The translations under genes and the position numbers were made by a program. From Chloroflexota bacterium (GTDB lineage: Bacteria; Chloroflexota; UBA11872; VXNJ01), in NCBI GenBank assembly GCA_026708165.1, contig JAPOVO010000444.1, forward strand, positions 1 through 13,160: a DNA stretch of 13,160 nucleotides. Reading direction: 5' to 3'. Below, piece by piece: positions 1 to 7,092 of the stretch. How positions within the stretch are numbered: position 1 is the first letter of the stretch; each line of letters opens with the position of its first letter. The notes under the pieces are model-generated. The model was not told the origin of the DNA. It was given only the letters and a program-made list of their open reading frames with translations, and made no database searches.

Positions 1-2
1 TG

Positions 3-38
3 ATCGCGGAAGGCGACCTGGTGGAATGGCAGGACTAG
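3..38 (+). CDS. possible 3' end of an upstream gene (partial)
   Basis: The first bases read in frame as IAEGDLVEWQD followed by TAG. This is an ordinary protein-like C-terminus on the same strand as the next gene, 61 bp upstream of it. Only 11 residues are visible, so neither the family nor the reality of the gene can be established. The spacer 39-99 shows no clear promoter. Confidence 0.3.
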   Translation: MAEGDLVEWQD

Positions 39-99
39 GCGCGAATCGCTGGTAGGATAACCCGCGCAGCATGAGGCGGTAGTTGACGGAAACGGTCTT

Positions 100-1017
100 A
101 TGACCTCTGTGGCCGCGACTCGGCCGGCGGTGCGGGCGGTGGGGTTGCGCAAGCGGTTCGGCAATCTGGTTGCGGTGAATAACGTTTCGCTGTCGGTGAG
201 TCCGGGTGAGGTCGTGGGGCTGGTCGGCCCGAACGGATCGGGCAAGACGACGACGATCCGTATGCTGCTGGACATATTGAGACCGGATGAAGGGCAGGTG
301 TCGATATTCGGCGCCGACCTGACCGCCCAGGCGACGGAGCAGATCGGCTATCTACCCGAAGAGCGGGGCCTCTACCGGGGGCTTCGCGTCATTCCCACGC
401 TGGTCTATCTGGCACGGCTAAAGGGCATGTCCCAGCAAGACGCGCTGGACCGGGCCGGGGAAGTCCTGTCGCGTCTGAGCCTGGAGCCGCATCAGAACAA
501 GAAGATCCGGGAGCTGAGCCGGGGGCTTGGGCAGCTTGTTCAGCTTGCGGCAACCGTCATGCACAAGCCGAGGTTCCTGGTGCTCGACGAGCCGTTCAGC
601 GGGCTGGACCCGGTGAACGTCCGGCTCATCAAGGATTTCATCGCCGAGCTTAGCGGCGAGAGCGTGGCAATCATGCTTTCGACTCACCAGATGACGGACG
701 TCGAGGAACTGTGCGACCGGGTGATCATGATCAACAAAGGCTCGGTGGTCCTGGACGGCGGATTGGCGGAGATAAGACGGCGGTTCGCGAGCGGCGAGCT
801 TTTCGTCGCCAGCCACCCCGCCCCGGAGGGCCATGAAGGAGTGATCGAATCGAGGGCGCATGGCGCGGGGCACGCACTGAGTCTGGCCGCGGGCCAGACT
901 CCTGAAGGGGTACTGCGGCAGCTGCTGGACCGGGGCGCGAGCATAGACCGCTTCGAGCCGGCGACGCCCAGCCTGGAGCAGATATTCGTGCGCGTGGTCG
1001 AGGAAGGCCGTGGCTAA
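100..1017 (+). CDS. ABC transporter ATP-binding protein, NatA-type
   Basis: This is the cytoplasmic ATPase of a two-gene ABC exporter, 305 aa. Visible motifs are Walker A GPNGSGKT (residues 43-50), a YLPEERGLY segment (84-92) where the Q-loop region lies in NatA-like proteins, a signature motif LSRGLGQ (139-145) in place of the canonical LSGGQ, Walker B FLVLDE (159-164) with the FSGLDP D-loop, and the switch histidine in LSTHQM (H196). Residues from about 225 to the end form the extra C-terminal domain common in this family (DUF4162-like). The ATG at 100 has only a weak upstream purine run (acgga, 86-90); a GTG at 109 is an alternative. The stop overlaps the permease start by 8 bp, implying translational coupling. 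NatA relatives export sodium or drugs, but the substrate here cannot be told. Confidence 0.9.
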   Translation: MTSVAATRPAVRAVGLRKRFGNLVAVNNVSLSVSPGEVVGLVGPNGSGKTTTIRMLLDILRPDEGQVSIFGADLTAQATEQIGYLPEERGLYRGLRVIPTLVYLARLKGMSQQDALDRAGEVLSRLSLEPHQNKKIRELSRGLGQLVQLAATVMHKPRFLVLDEPFSGLDPVNVRLIKDFIAELSGESVAIMLSTHQMTDVEELCDRVIMINKGSVVLDGGLAEIRRRFASGELFVASHPAPEGHEGVIESRAHGAGHALSLAAGQTPEGVLRQLLDRGASIDRFEPATPSLEQIFVRVVEEGRG

Positions 1018-2278
1018 GACCTGGATCGTGGCGCGCCACGAGTTCTCTGTCACCCTGGGAAGGGTCGGATACCGAATTTCACTGGCCGTGGTGCCTGTCG
1101 TGGCGCTGCTGGCGTTCATCGGCATCTTGATCTTTCAGTCGGTTAGATCGGGTGAGATTTCAGTTGAGGCCGGAGCGTCGGCGGAGTCGGCGGTGAGGGT
1201 GGGCTATGTCGATCTGAGCGAGGGGGAGGACGGCGGACCGATATTCACCTCGTTTCGGCGGCAGGGCAGAACGACCTTCGTTCCCTATGCCGACCAGGAA
1301 TCAGCCACCGGCGCGCTTCTCGAAGGAGACATAGACGATCTGTATATCTTCGGTTCTGACTATCTGCGGTCGGGGCGTGTTACGAGGGTGGAGGAGAAAC
1401 GCTCCGGAATCGACATGGACGGCAACTCCAGTGCGGGTTCGCTGCGGCGCTTTGTCGTGAGCAATCTGCTGGAAGGTCGAGTGGAAGCGGAGCTGGCGGC
1501 CCGCGTCGCCGAGCCTTACAGGCTGATGACGGTCGAGGTGGACGAGGCGGGTGAGGAGGCCGCTGAGAGCGAGCTCAACTTCAGCCGGCTGGTGATATTC
1601 GGGGCTTTCGGACTGCTGCTCACGGTGTCGCTGTTTACGGCTGGGGGATATCTCGTGCAGAGCGTGACAGAGGAGAAGCAGAACAAGCTGATGGAAGTAC
1701 TGATCTCCTCGATAAAACCGGACCAGCTGATGTTCGGCAAACTCCTAGGACTGGGCGCGGTCGGTCTGCTGCTGGTTGTCGTGTGGGCCGCGTCGGGGCT
1801 ACTTTTCCTGCTGATCGTGGGACGGGTCGTCGATCTCCCGGAACTGGACTTCACCTTCTCGCTCGGCGCGCTGATTCTGGCGCTGACGTATTTTCTGCTC
1901 GGCTACGCGTTCATCGGCACGTTGATGGCGGCTATTGGAGGAGTAACGACGAGCCAGCAGGAGGCGAACAACATCACCGCTTTCGTCGTGCTGCCGGCGG
2001 TTTCACCCATCTGGTTCACGAACTTCCTGATACAGGACCCGGAGGGCGTGGTTGCGCGGATACTCAGCTTCGTTCCCGTTACGGCTCCGGTCGCGAGCAT
2101 GATCCGGCTGGCTTTTGGGGGCATGGGGGCCACCGACATAGCCGTGAGCCTGTTGCTTTTGTTGGCCGGCGTGGCCGCGGCAGTGTGGCTGACGGCCCGG
2201 CTTTTTCGGGCCTACCTGCTGATGTACGGTCAGCGGCCTCGGATCGCGGACATGGTGAGAACGCTGCGGGGTAGGTGA
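1010..2278 (+). CDS. ABC-2 type permease, NatB-type
   Basis: Membrane partner of the preceding ATPase, 422 aa. An N-terminal membrane helix (about residues 23-45) is followed by a large polar, probably extracytoplasmic domain (46-192). A C-terminal block of about five helices follows (roughly 194-217, 246-270, 284-307, 322-342 and 377-398). This one-helix / loop / five-helix plan is that of the ABC-2 family represented by NatB. The segment EEKQNKLMEVLISS (221-234) after the second helix matches the cytoplasmic coupling region typical of these permeases. The GTG start lies inside the end of the ATPase gene (8-bp overlap), the normal arrangement for a coupled pair. The substrate is unknown; sodium or drug export is a guess by family. 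Confidence 0.9.
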   Translation: MAKTWIVARHEFSVTLGRVGYRISLAVVPVVALLAFIGILIFQSVRSGEISVEAGASAESAVRVGYVDLSEGEDGGPIFTSFRRQGRTTFVPYADQESATGALLEGDIDDLYIFGSDYLRSGRVTRVEEKRSGIDMDGNSSAGSLRRFVVSNLLEGRVEAELAARVAEPYRLMTVEVDEAGEEAAESELNFSRLVIFGAFGLLLTVSLFTAGGYLVQSVTEEKQNKLMEVLISSIKPDQLMFGKLLGLGAVGLLLVVVWAASGLLFLLIVGRVVDLPELDFTFSLGALILALTYFLLGYAFIGTLMAAIGGVTTSQQEANNITAFVVLPAVSPIWFTNFLIQDPEGVVARILSFVPVTAPVASMIRLAFGGMGATDIAVSLLLLLAGVAAAVWLTARLFRAYLLMYGQRPRIADMVRTLRGR

Positions 2279-2433
2279 AGCAGGCCGTTCTCCGCGAGGC
2301 GGTTGCGGTTGCGCCGGGCGTGGCTGATTTTGCGCAGGCAAGCGGTGCGGCGGGTAGGGTGTGTATTATTGGCGGTTGTTTGGATTTTGGCCTTTGTGAG
2401 AGTCGAGGGGTCTTGTGGGTAACTCCACCCGGC

Positions 2434-2438
2434 GGAGG
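2434..2438 (+). promoter_or_regulatory. ribosome binding site of the LivJ-type gene
   Basis: GGAGG lies 8 nt before the ATG at 2447 and 5 nt before an in-frame GTG at 2444. Either start could be used; ATG is preferred. The rest of the 2279-2443 gap shows no convincing promoter hexamers. Confidence 0.65.
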
Positions 2439-2446
2439 GAATTGTG

Positions 2447-3898
2447 ATGAGGCTTAGTCGGTTCATCGCTGTCGCAGTCGTAATTGCTGCCGGCCTGGCG
2501 CTTACGTTTGCGAGCTGTGGCGAGACCCAGGTCGTCGAGAAGGAAGTCGTCAAAGTCGTGACGCAGCAAGTTCCCGTGGAGAAGGTCGTCACGCAAATCG
2601 TCGAACGGGCAAAGGTCGTAGAGAAAGAGGTGCCGGTCGAGGTCCAGAAGGTCGTCACCCGGGTCGTCGAGAAGGCGGTCATCCAAGAGAAGGTCGTGAC
2701 GAAGGTCGTCACGCAAGTCGTAGAAGTCGAGATGGAAGCCGAGGCGCAGGACCCGCTTATCGTCGGGCATCTGAACGCGTTTACCGGCTCGCTTTCCTAC
2801 TTCGGTCCGGCGCACCGCAACGCCGCCGCACTGGCCGCCGACCACGTGAACCGGGCAGGCGGGATAGACGGAGCGGCGATGGTGATCATCAGCCGTGACA
2901 CGGGCGTGAATCCGGTCCAAGGCGTTGACGCGGCCCGCTCGCTCGTGGACGTTGACAATGCGGTCGCGATAGTGGGCGCCCTGGCCAGCGGGGTGACGCT
3001 CCCGGTGGCCGAATCGGTGACCGTTCCCAAGGGAGTCGTGCAGATAAGCGGGTCGTCGACCTCGCCGGCGCTCACCGTGCTTGAAGATGACGACTATCTC
3101 TTCCGCACGGCGGCATCGGACGCCGCGCAGGGAGTAGTCCTGGCGCGTCTGGCCGTGGAGCTGGGCTTCGAGTCCGCGGGAATCATGTACATCAACAACG
3201 CTTACGGCGAGGGGCTGGCGGACCAGTTCGAGGAGACGTTCACGGAGATGGGGGGCAGCGTCATCGCGAAGGTACCGCACGAGGATGCCCAGCCGACGTT
3301 TACGTCGGAACTGGAGAAGGCGACGGAGGGCAACCCAGACGTGCTGGTCGCCATTAGCTATCCGGGACAGGCCGAGATATATCTGCGTGAGTCCCTGGAA
3401 GGGGGTTACGCCGACACCTTTCTGTTCGTGGACGGGACGAAGTCTCCAGAGATGGTCGACGTTGTCGGAGGGGACCTGTTGGAAGGCTCCCACGGGACCG
3501 CTCCCGGATCTCCGGACAGTCCAGCGGTGCAGGCGTTTCGTAGCGCCTACGCCGACGCACACGGCGGAGTAGAGCCGGCGTATCCCTTTACTTCGGAGAC
3601 CTACGACGCGGCGGTGCTGATAGCGCTGGCGGCGGCGAAGGCGGGCACGACGACAGACGCCGAAGCGATTCGCGACGCGCTTCGAGAAGTGGCGAATCCT
3701 CCAGGCGAGGTGGTTGGTCCGGGAGTCGAGGGCATCACAAGGGCCCTACAACTGATAGCCGAAGGCAAGGACATCAACTACGAGGGCGCCGCCGGTCCGG
3801 TGGACTTCGACGAGCACGGCGACGTGGTCGGTCCCATAGAAATCTGGAAGATCGAGGGCGGCGAAATCACGTCGACCGGTAGGTTCGAGCTGCCGTAG
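2447..3898 (+). CDS. livJ-like: branched-chain amino acid-type ABC transporter substrate-binding lipoprotein
   Basis: Extracytoplasmic binding protein of a Liv-type importer, 483 aa from the ATG. It starts with a Sec-type lipoprotein signal (basic start, then an Ala/Val/Leu core) ending in a lipobox FASC, with the lipidated Cys at residue 24. Next comes a linker of about 68 residues (29-96) built of Val-Val-Thr-Gln and Val-Glu-Lys units. The type-I periplasmic binding fold (Peripla_BP_6 kind) starts near residue 102: IVGHLNAFTGSLSYFG, then a conserved AADHVNRAGGIDG, the SGSSTSPAL ligand-loop region, and the YGEGLADQF segment. It is convergent with livM and not in the same transcript as the permeases. 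Ligands of this family include amino acids, amides and aromatic acids, so leucine specificity is not assured. The linker closely resembles that of the MalE-type protein at the window end. Confidence 0.92.
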   Translation: MRLSRFIAVAVVIAAGLALTFASCGETQVVEKEVVKVVTQQVPVEKVVTQIVERAKVVEKEVPVEVQKVVTRVVEKAVIQEKVVTKVVTQVVEVEMEAEAQDPLIVGHLNAFTGSLSYFGPAHRNAAALAADHVNRAGGIDGAAMVIISRDTGVNPVQGVDAARSLVDVDNAVAIVGALASGVTLPVAESVTVPKGVVQISGSSTSPALTVLEDDDYLFRTAASDAAQGVVLARLAVELGFESAGIMYINNAYGEGLADQFEETFTEMGGSVIAKVPHEDAQPTFTSELEKATEGNPDVLVAISYPGQAEIYLRESLEGGYADTFLFVDGTKSPEMVDVVGGDLLEGSHGTAPGSPDSPAVQAFRSAYADAHGGVEPAYPFTSETYDAAVLIALAAAKAGTTTDAEAIRDALREVANPPGEVVGPGVEGITRALQLIAEGKDINYEGAAGPVDFDEHGDVVGPIEIWKIEGGEITSTGRFELP

Positions 3899-3955
3899 GT
3901 CGAGGGGGCCGACTGCCTTTCACTCGCCTTTCATGTGACGTGAGGGGAGCGGGTA

Positions 3956-4035
3956 TGGATTCCCCCTCACCCTCGTATCTGAGTACGGGGCAGGTTCTAA
4001 CCCTCTCCCTCGTAGGGGAGAGGGGACGGAACGGG
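3956..4035. repeat. intergenic hairpin repeat, copy 1
   Basis: First of two roughly 80-nt direct repeats in the 367-bp gap between two convergent genes. It begins TGGATTCC and contains a 7-bp stem with one bulge (3970-3990) and a perfect 9-bp stem CCCTCTCCC / GGGAGAGGG (4001-4024). Against copy 2 its right part (3988-4030) shows only four mismatches; the left part is more diverged. No coding potential was recognised in the gap. Confidence 0.8.
4001..4024 (+). terminator. candidate hairpin terminator downstream of the LivJ-type gene
   Basis: A perfect 9-bp stem (CCCTCTCCC with GGGAGAGGG) with 6-nt loop TCGTAG lies about 100 nt after the stop at 3898. It has no T-run, so it is not a classical intrinsic terminator. 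It may act as a bidirectional structure or transcript end-stabiliser, or simply be part of the repeat. Confidence 0.35.
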
Positions 4036-4114
4036 TGGCGTGTCTGAAGGCATGCCCTGTCGTTCCCTCTGCATGAGTAGACGGGCCGGTTGCGGCTTTT
4101 CCTGAAGCGAGTGA

Positions 4115-4134
4115 GGGCGGTTCGCGAAGCGCCC
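4115..4134. repeat. 20-nt near-perfect palindrome
   Basis: GGGCG-G-TTCGCGAA-G-CGCCC reads as its own complement except for one symmetric mismatch pair, and is followed by CTACAA. It resembles abundant short palindromic elements with GTAGGGGCG / CGCCCCTAC ends seen in several bacterial phyla. That likeness is from memory, not from a search. Confidence 0.6.
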
Positions 4135-4183
4135 CTACAACGTTCGAAAGATGGTCTGGAATCCGGCCCTGTGTCTGGAAGTC

Positions 4184-4261
4184 TGGATTCCTCTCGCCCC
4201 TTCGGCCTGATCAGGGCAGGCTCTAGCCCTCTCCCGCGTGGGGGAGAGGGGACGGAGGCGG
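4184..4261. repeat. intergenic hairpin repeat, copy 2
   Basis: Second copy of the ~80-nt element, starting TGGATTCC. It holds a perfect 10-bp palindrome CCTGATCAGG (4206-4215) and the 9-bp CCCTCTCCC / GGGAGAGGG stem (4227-4250). It ends 4 nt from the livM stop. A GGAATCC at 4158-4164 forms an inverted pair with GGATTCC at 4185-4191. Confidence 0.8.
4227..4250 (-). terminator. candidate hairpin terminator downstream of livM
   Basis: A perfect 9-bp stem with a 6-nt loop starts 15 nt after the livM stop on the minus strand. The position fits termination of the liv operon, but no T-run follows. The same structure in copy 1 faces the opposite gene, so the pair may separate the two convergent units. 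Confidence 0.4.
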
Positions 4262-4265
4262 TCGG

Positions 4266-5249
4266 TCAGCTGTCGGCCGCGCGCGTGATCCGGCGCTCCT
4301 CTCCCAGAATGCCGCCCGGCCGGAGCAGGATTACGGCGACAATCAGCACGCCAATCATGAAGAACCGGAAGTTGGGATCCGAGAATATGCCTGGGAGGAA
4401 CTGGGTCCCGGTCCAGATTCCCCAGACGACGAACGCACCGAGGATGGCCCCGCGGTTGTTACCGGAGCCTCCGACCATGAGCATGGCCCAGATAACGAAG
4501 GTGGCCAGCAGCGGATCGAAGGTCAAGGGCGAGAGAAAGCGGATGTTGTGCGCGAACAGCGCTCCGCCGACGCCCATGATGACCGCACCGAAGATGAAAG
4601 CCTGGAGCTTGAACCGGAAGACGTTCTTGCCGCTGGCTTCGGCGGCGACCTCGTCCTCGCGGATCGCTCGAAGCACCCGTCCCCAAGGCGACTTAACGGC
4701 TCGCTCGACGGCGAGGAACAGGGCGGAGAGCACTACCAGGACGACGACTAGGTATAGGTAGTCATAGTGTTCCGGCGAGACCCAGCCTTCGAGAAAGGCG
4801 GGGATTCGGTATAGGCCCTTGGAGCCGTTGGCCGCCCACTTTTCGTTGAGGAAGAACAGCCTGACCGTCTCCGCGATTCCGAGGGTCGCAATCGCCAAGT
4901 AGTCGTCGCGCAGCCGCAGGGTGACGTAGCCGATGATCAAGGCGATGATTCCACATACTGCGGCCGCTGCCGCCAGGCCCAAGAAGAACCACAGATCGAT
5001 CCCCAGGTCCAGAAAGTGGGTCTCGGACCAGTTACCGCCGAAAACGAAGTCCTCGAACAGCGCAGGGTCCGGGGGCTTGGTCGTCATCAGCGCCGACGTG
5101 TAGGCACCCAGTGCGAAGAATCCGGCGATGCCGATGTTGAACAAGCCGGTGAAGCCCCAGTGCACGTTCAATCCCAGCGCGAATACAGCGTAGATGGCGG
5201 CCATAATGGCGAATCCGACGAGGTAGTTGACGATGCCGATTGCGTCCAC
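4266..5249 (-). CDS. livM: branched-chain amino acid-type ABC transporter permease LivM
   Basis: One of two membrane subunits of a Liv-type importer, 327 aa, the normal LivM length. LivM hallmarks include GLFNIGIAGFFALGAY (35-50), TLRLRDDYLAIATLGIAETV (110-129), and the cytoplasmic ATPase-docking stretch GRVLRAIREDEVAAEASGKN (190-209). Toward the end come VGGSGNNRGAILGAF (259-273) and LLRPGGILGE (308-317). Many membrane helices are spread along the chain. It starts with GTG at 5249, 13 nt after the livH stop; the stop-overlapping AGAGG (5260-5264) could be its ribosome binding site. It is the last gene of the minus-strand liv cluster and ends 15 nt before a strong hairpin. Confidence 0.93.
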   Translation of the reverse strand: MDAIGIVNYLVGFAIMAAIYAVFALGLNVHWGFTGLFNIGIAGFFALGAYTSALMTTKPPDPALFEDFVFGGNWSETHFLDLGIDLWFFLGLAAAAAVCGIIALIIGYVTLRLRDDYLAIATLGIAETVRLFFLNEKWAANGSKGLYRIPAFLEGWVSPEHYDYLYLVVVLVVLSALFLAVERAVKSPWGRVLRAIREDEVAAEASGKNVFRFKLQAFIFGAVIMGVGGALFAHNIRFLSPLTFDPLLATFVIWAMLMVGGSGNNRGAILGAFVVWGIWTGTQFLPGIFSDPNFRFFMIGVLIVAVILLRPGGILGEERRITRAADS

Positions 5250-5262
5250 GCCGAGCGCGCCT

Positions 5263-6285
5263 CTATCCCGAGTCTCCGAATATGCCCCGCGGCCTCATCA
5301 GCAGCACGACGATCATAATCGCGAAGGCCACGGCGGGCTTGTAGCTGGGATTGATCCACTGGGTCGAGACTTCCGAGGTCACACCTATGACGAATGCGCC
5401 CACCAGCGCGCCATAGGGATTGCCTATTCCTCCCAAGATCACCGCCGCGAATAGAGGGATGAGGAACCTCCACCCCATGATGGGCAGGAGCTGCGCCTGA
5501 AACACCGCCAGCAGGACTCCGGCGGTCGCGGCCAGTCCGGCACCTATAATCCAGTTCCAGCGGATGACTCGCTGGGTGTCGATGCCGCTGACCAGGGCCA
5601 GATTCGGGTTGTCCGCCGTGGCCCGCATGGCCTTGCCCATCTTTGTGCGGGTCAGGACGAGATACACGCCGACCACCAGGACTACCGCCACGACAGCGAT
5701 GAAGACGCTGTCTGGAGGTATTCGCACGTCCAGGGGTAGCCGGAAGACTTGCCGGAACTCTCTGGGGTAGTGCTGCGTTTCACCACTCCAGATAACCTGC
5801 ACCAGTCCACGCAGCGCGATCGCCACGCCCAGGGAGGCCATCGCGATGACAACGGCGTTTACTCCCCGTTGTCGCAGCCTGCGATAGATCGCCACGTCGA
5901 GCAAGACGGCACCGGCGGCGACGACGGCGGCCGCGAGCGGCAGAGCTATGAGCAAGGGGTATCCGAAGGTCAGCGGGCCGAGCCCCTCACCCTCGATTCC
6001 GAAAGCGGGGAATGCGCCGGTCAGAAGGAACAGCGCCACGTAGGCTCCCATTGTCATGTAGTCGCCGTGGGCTATGTTGGCGAAATTCAGGACGCCGTAG
6101 ATCAGAGTCAGACCGATTGCGCCAAGGGCGATGATGGCTCCGAGAAAGACGCCGTTGACGATCAGACTCATCTTTACGAACGGCAGGAGGCCGGCGACCA
6201 GCACCGCCGCCACGATGGCAAGCGTGATGCGTCCGGGCGTCCATTTGAAACTGAGTCGCGCAACCGTGTTTTTCAAGGTGGGCAT
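5263..6285 (-). CDS. livH: branched-chain amino acid-type ABC transporter permease LivH
   Basis: Second membrane subunit of the importer, 340 aa from the ATG at 6285. The LivH core starts near residue 39: a LIVNGVFLGAIIALGAIGLT helix, then YGVLNFANIAHGDYMTMGAY (63-82). The ATPase-docking segment is at about 214-236 (TKMGKAMRATADNPNLALV...). Near the end, FAAVILGGIGNPYGALVGAF (279-298) is the typical last-helix motif. An extra N-terminal stretch of about 38 residues with one more hydrophobic helix (18-36) makes it longer than the roughly 290-residue usual length. The open frame continues to a TTG at 6339, which lacks a ribosome binding site, so the ATG is preferred although its own site (AGAGGA, 14 nt away) is weak. 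It may be coupled to the preceding small ORF. Confidence 0.92.
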   Translation of the reverse strand: MPTLKNTVARLSFKWTPGRITLAIVAAVLVAGLLPFVKMSLIVNGVFLGAIIALGAIGLTLIYGVLNFANIAHGDYMTMGAYVALFLLTGAFPAFGIEGEGLGPLTFGYPLLIALPLAAAVVAAGAVLLDVAIYRRLRQRGVNAVVIAMASLGVAIALRGLVQVIWSGETQHYPREFRQVFRLPLDVRIPPDSVFIAVVAVVLVVGVYLVLTRTKMGKAMRATADNPNLALVSGIDTQRVIRWNWIIGAGLAATAGVLLAVFQAQLLPIMGWRFLIPLFAAVILGGIGNPYGALVGAFVIGVTSEVSTQWINPSYKPAVAFAIMIVVLLMRPRGIFGDSG

Positions 6286-6289
6286 CGAA

Positions 6290-6385
6290 CTAGGCCGAAT
6301 CCTCTTTCTGCTGCTCGAACCGAAGTGCCGATTCCGCAAGAACCAGCCAAGGAGGCTGAGACTCCGACTCTGAAAGACAACTCAT
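6290..6385 (-). CDS. possible 31-residue small ORF filling the livF-livH gap
   Basis: An ATG-started frame of 31 codons begins 2 nt after the livF stop (TGA, GC, ATG) and ends with TAG 4 nt before the livH ATG. It thus fills almost the whole spacer. The peptide begins MSCLSESESQPPW and ends QQKEDSA; it is polar and acidic, with no membrane helix. I recognise no family. It could be a real small protein, a coupling device that carries ribosomes into livH, or chance in high-GC DNA. Its only likely ribosome-binding purines are a GGGTGA run overlapping the livF stop. Confidence 0.25.
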   Translation of the reverse strand: MSCLSESESQPPWLVLAESALRFEQQKEDSA

Positions 6386-6387
6386 GC

Positions 6388-7092
6388 TCACCCGCCCAGA
6401 TAAAGGCGAGCCACCTCGGGGTTGTCGAGCAAAGCGTGGCCCGCGTCGTCCAGGCGGTTTTCGCCGGCGGACAGGACATAACCCCTATCAGACAAGCGTA
6501 GGGCTTCGCGCGCGTTCTGCTCGACCAGCAGAAAGGCAACCCCAGTGGCGTTTATTTCCGAAATGCGTTCGAGGACCAAGTTCGTCATGGCCGGGGACAA
6601 CCCGGCCGAAGGCTCGTCGAGCAGCAGAAGCACCGGGTCCAGCATCAAGGCACGGGCGACGGCGAGCATCTGGCGCTGGCCTCCCGAGAGGCTACCGGCC
6701 TTTCGATTCGGGCGCACGGCCAGGTCGGGGAAAAGCTCGAACATCTCGTCGATCCGTCCGCCATAGTCGTCGTCGCGAACGAAGGCGCCCATCTCCAGAT
6801 TCTCCCTAATGCTGAGAGCGGGGAAGACGTTGGCCGATTGCGGGACGTAGCACAGTCCTCTCCGCACTATCTGCTGAGGAGGCAGTGAGGAGATGTCTTC
6901 GCCTCGGAAGATCACTGTTCCGGTTCGGACCTGAACCAGTCCGACGATTGCCTTCATCAAAGTGGACTTGCCGCAGCCATTGGGTCCGATGACGGTGACG
7001 ATCTCACCGTTGTCCACGGTTACGGATACGCCGTGCAGAATCTCGGTCTCCCCGTAACCGGCGACGATTCGCGAGGCTTCAAGCAGCGCCAC
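6388..7092 (-). CDS. livF: branched-chain amino acid-type ABC transporter ATP-binding protein LivF
   Basis: Cytoplasmic ATPase of the Liv importer, 234 aa from the GTG chosen here. Motifs (numbered from that start) are Walker A GPNGCGKS (36-43), Q-loop YVPQSANVFP (82-91), signature LSGGQ (135-139), and Walker B VLLLLDE (154-160) followed by PSAGLSP. LLVEQN stands at the switch position, where LivF proteins typically carry Gln instead of His. The open frame extends to an ATG at 7143, giving 251 aa and a 65-nt overlap with livG. I prefer the GTG at 7092 because the protein then starts VALLEASRIVAGYGE, as LivF proteins normally do, and the extra 17 codons lie within livG coding sequence. The ATG does have a GAGGGG 10 nt upstream, so it is not excluded. 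Confidence 0.92.
   Translation of the reverse strand: MALLEASRIVAGYGETEILHGVSVTVDNGEIVTVIGPNGCGKSTLMKAIVGLVQVRTGTVIFRGEDISSLPPQQIVRRGLCYVPQSANVFPALSIRENLEMGAFVRDDDYGGRIDEMFELFPDLAVRPNRKAGSLSGGQRQMLAVARALMLDPVLLLLDEPSAGLSPAMTNLVLERISEINATGVAFLLVEQNAREALRLSDRGYVLSAGENRLDDAGHALLDNPEVARLYLGG

Noticed and set aside
2364..2369. TATTAT as a -10 element for the LivJ-type gene
   Set aside because: No acceptable -35 hexamer stands 16-18 nt upstream.
2423..2437. CTCC / GGAG pairing that could hide the LivJ-type ribosome binding site
   Set aside because: Only a 4-bp stem; expected by chance in GC-rich DNA.
2275..2457. 60-codon plus-strand frame between the NatB-type permease and the LivJ-type gene
   Set aside because: It overlaps the ribosome binding site and start of the real gene, has no ribosome binding site of its own, and reads as a typical GC-rich spacer.
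2527..2731. GTC-rich repetitive DNA as a possible CRISPR or minisatellite
   Set aside because: The repeats are in frame, encode the Val-rich lipoprotein linker, and have no unique spacers.
2366..3562. 398-codon open frame on the minus strand opposite the LivJ-type gene
   Set aside because: It is Arg/His/Asp-rich with no domain logic and mirrors the GTC-rich, stop-poor linker and binding-domain codons of a clearly real gene.
4090..4761. 223-codon plus-strand frame running from the repeat gap into livM antisense
   Set aside because: It starts within intergenic repeats and continues antisense to conserved livM motifs; the Arg/Ser/Thr-rich translation resembles no protein.
5749..6501. 250-codon plus-strand frame opposite livH and the end of livF
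   Set aside because: Low-complexity Gln/Asp/His composition and full overlap with well-supported livH; an antisense shadow of high-GC DNA.
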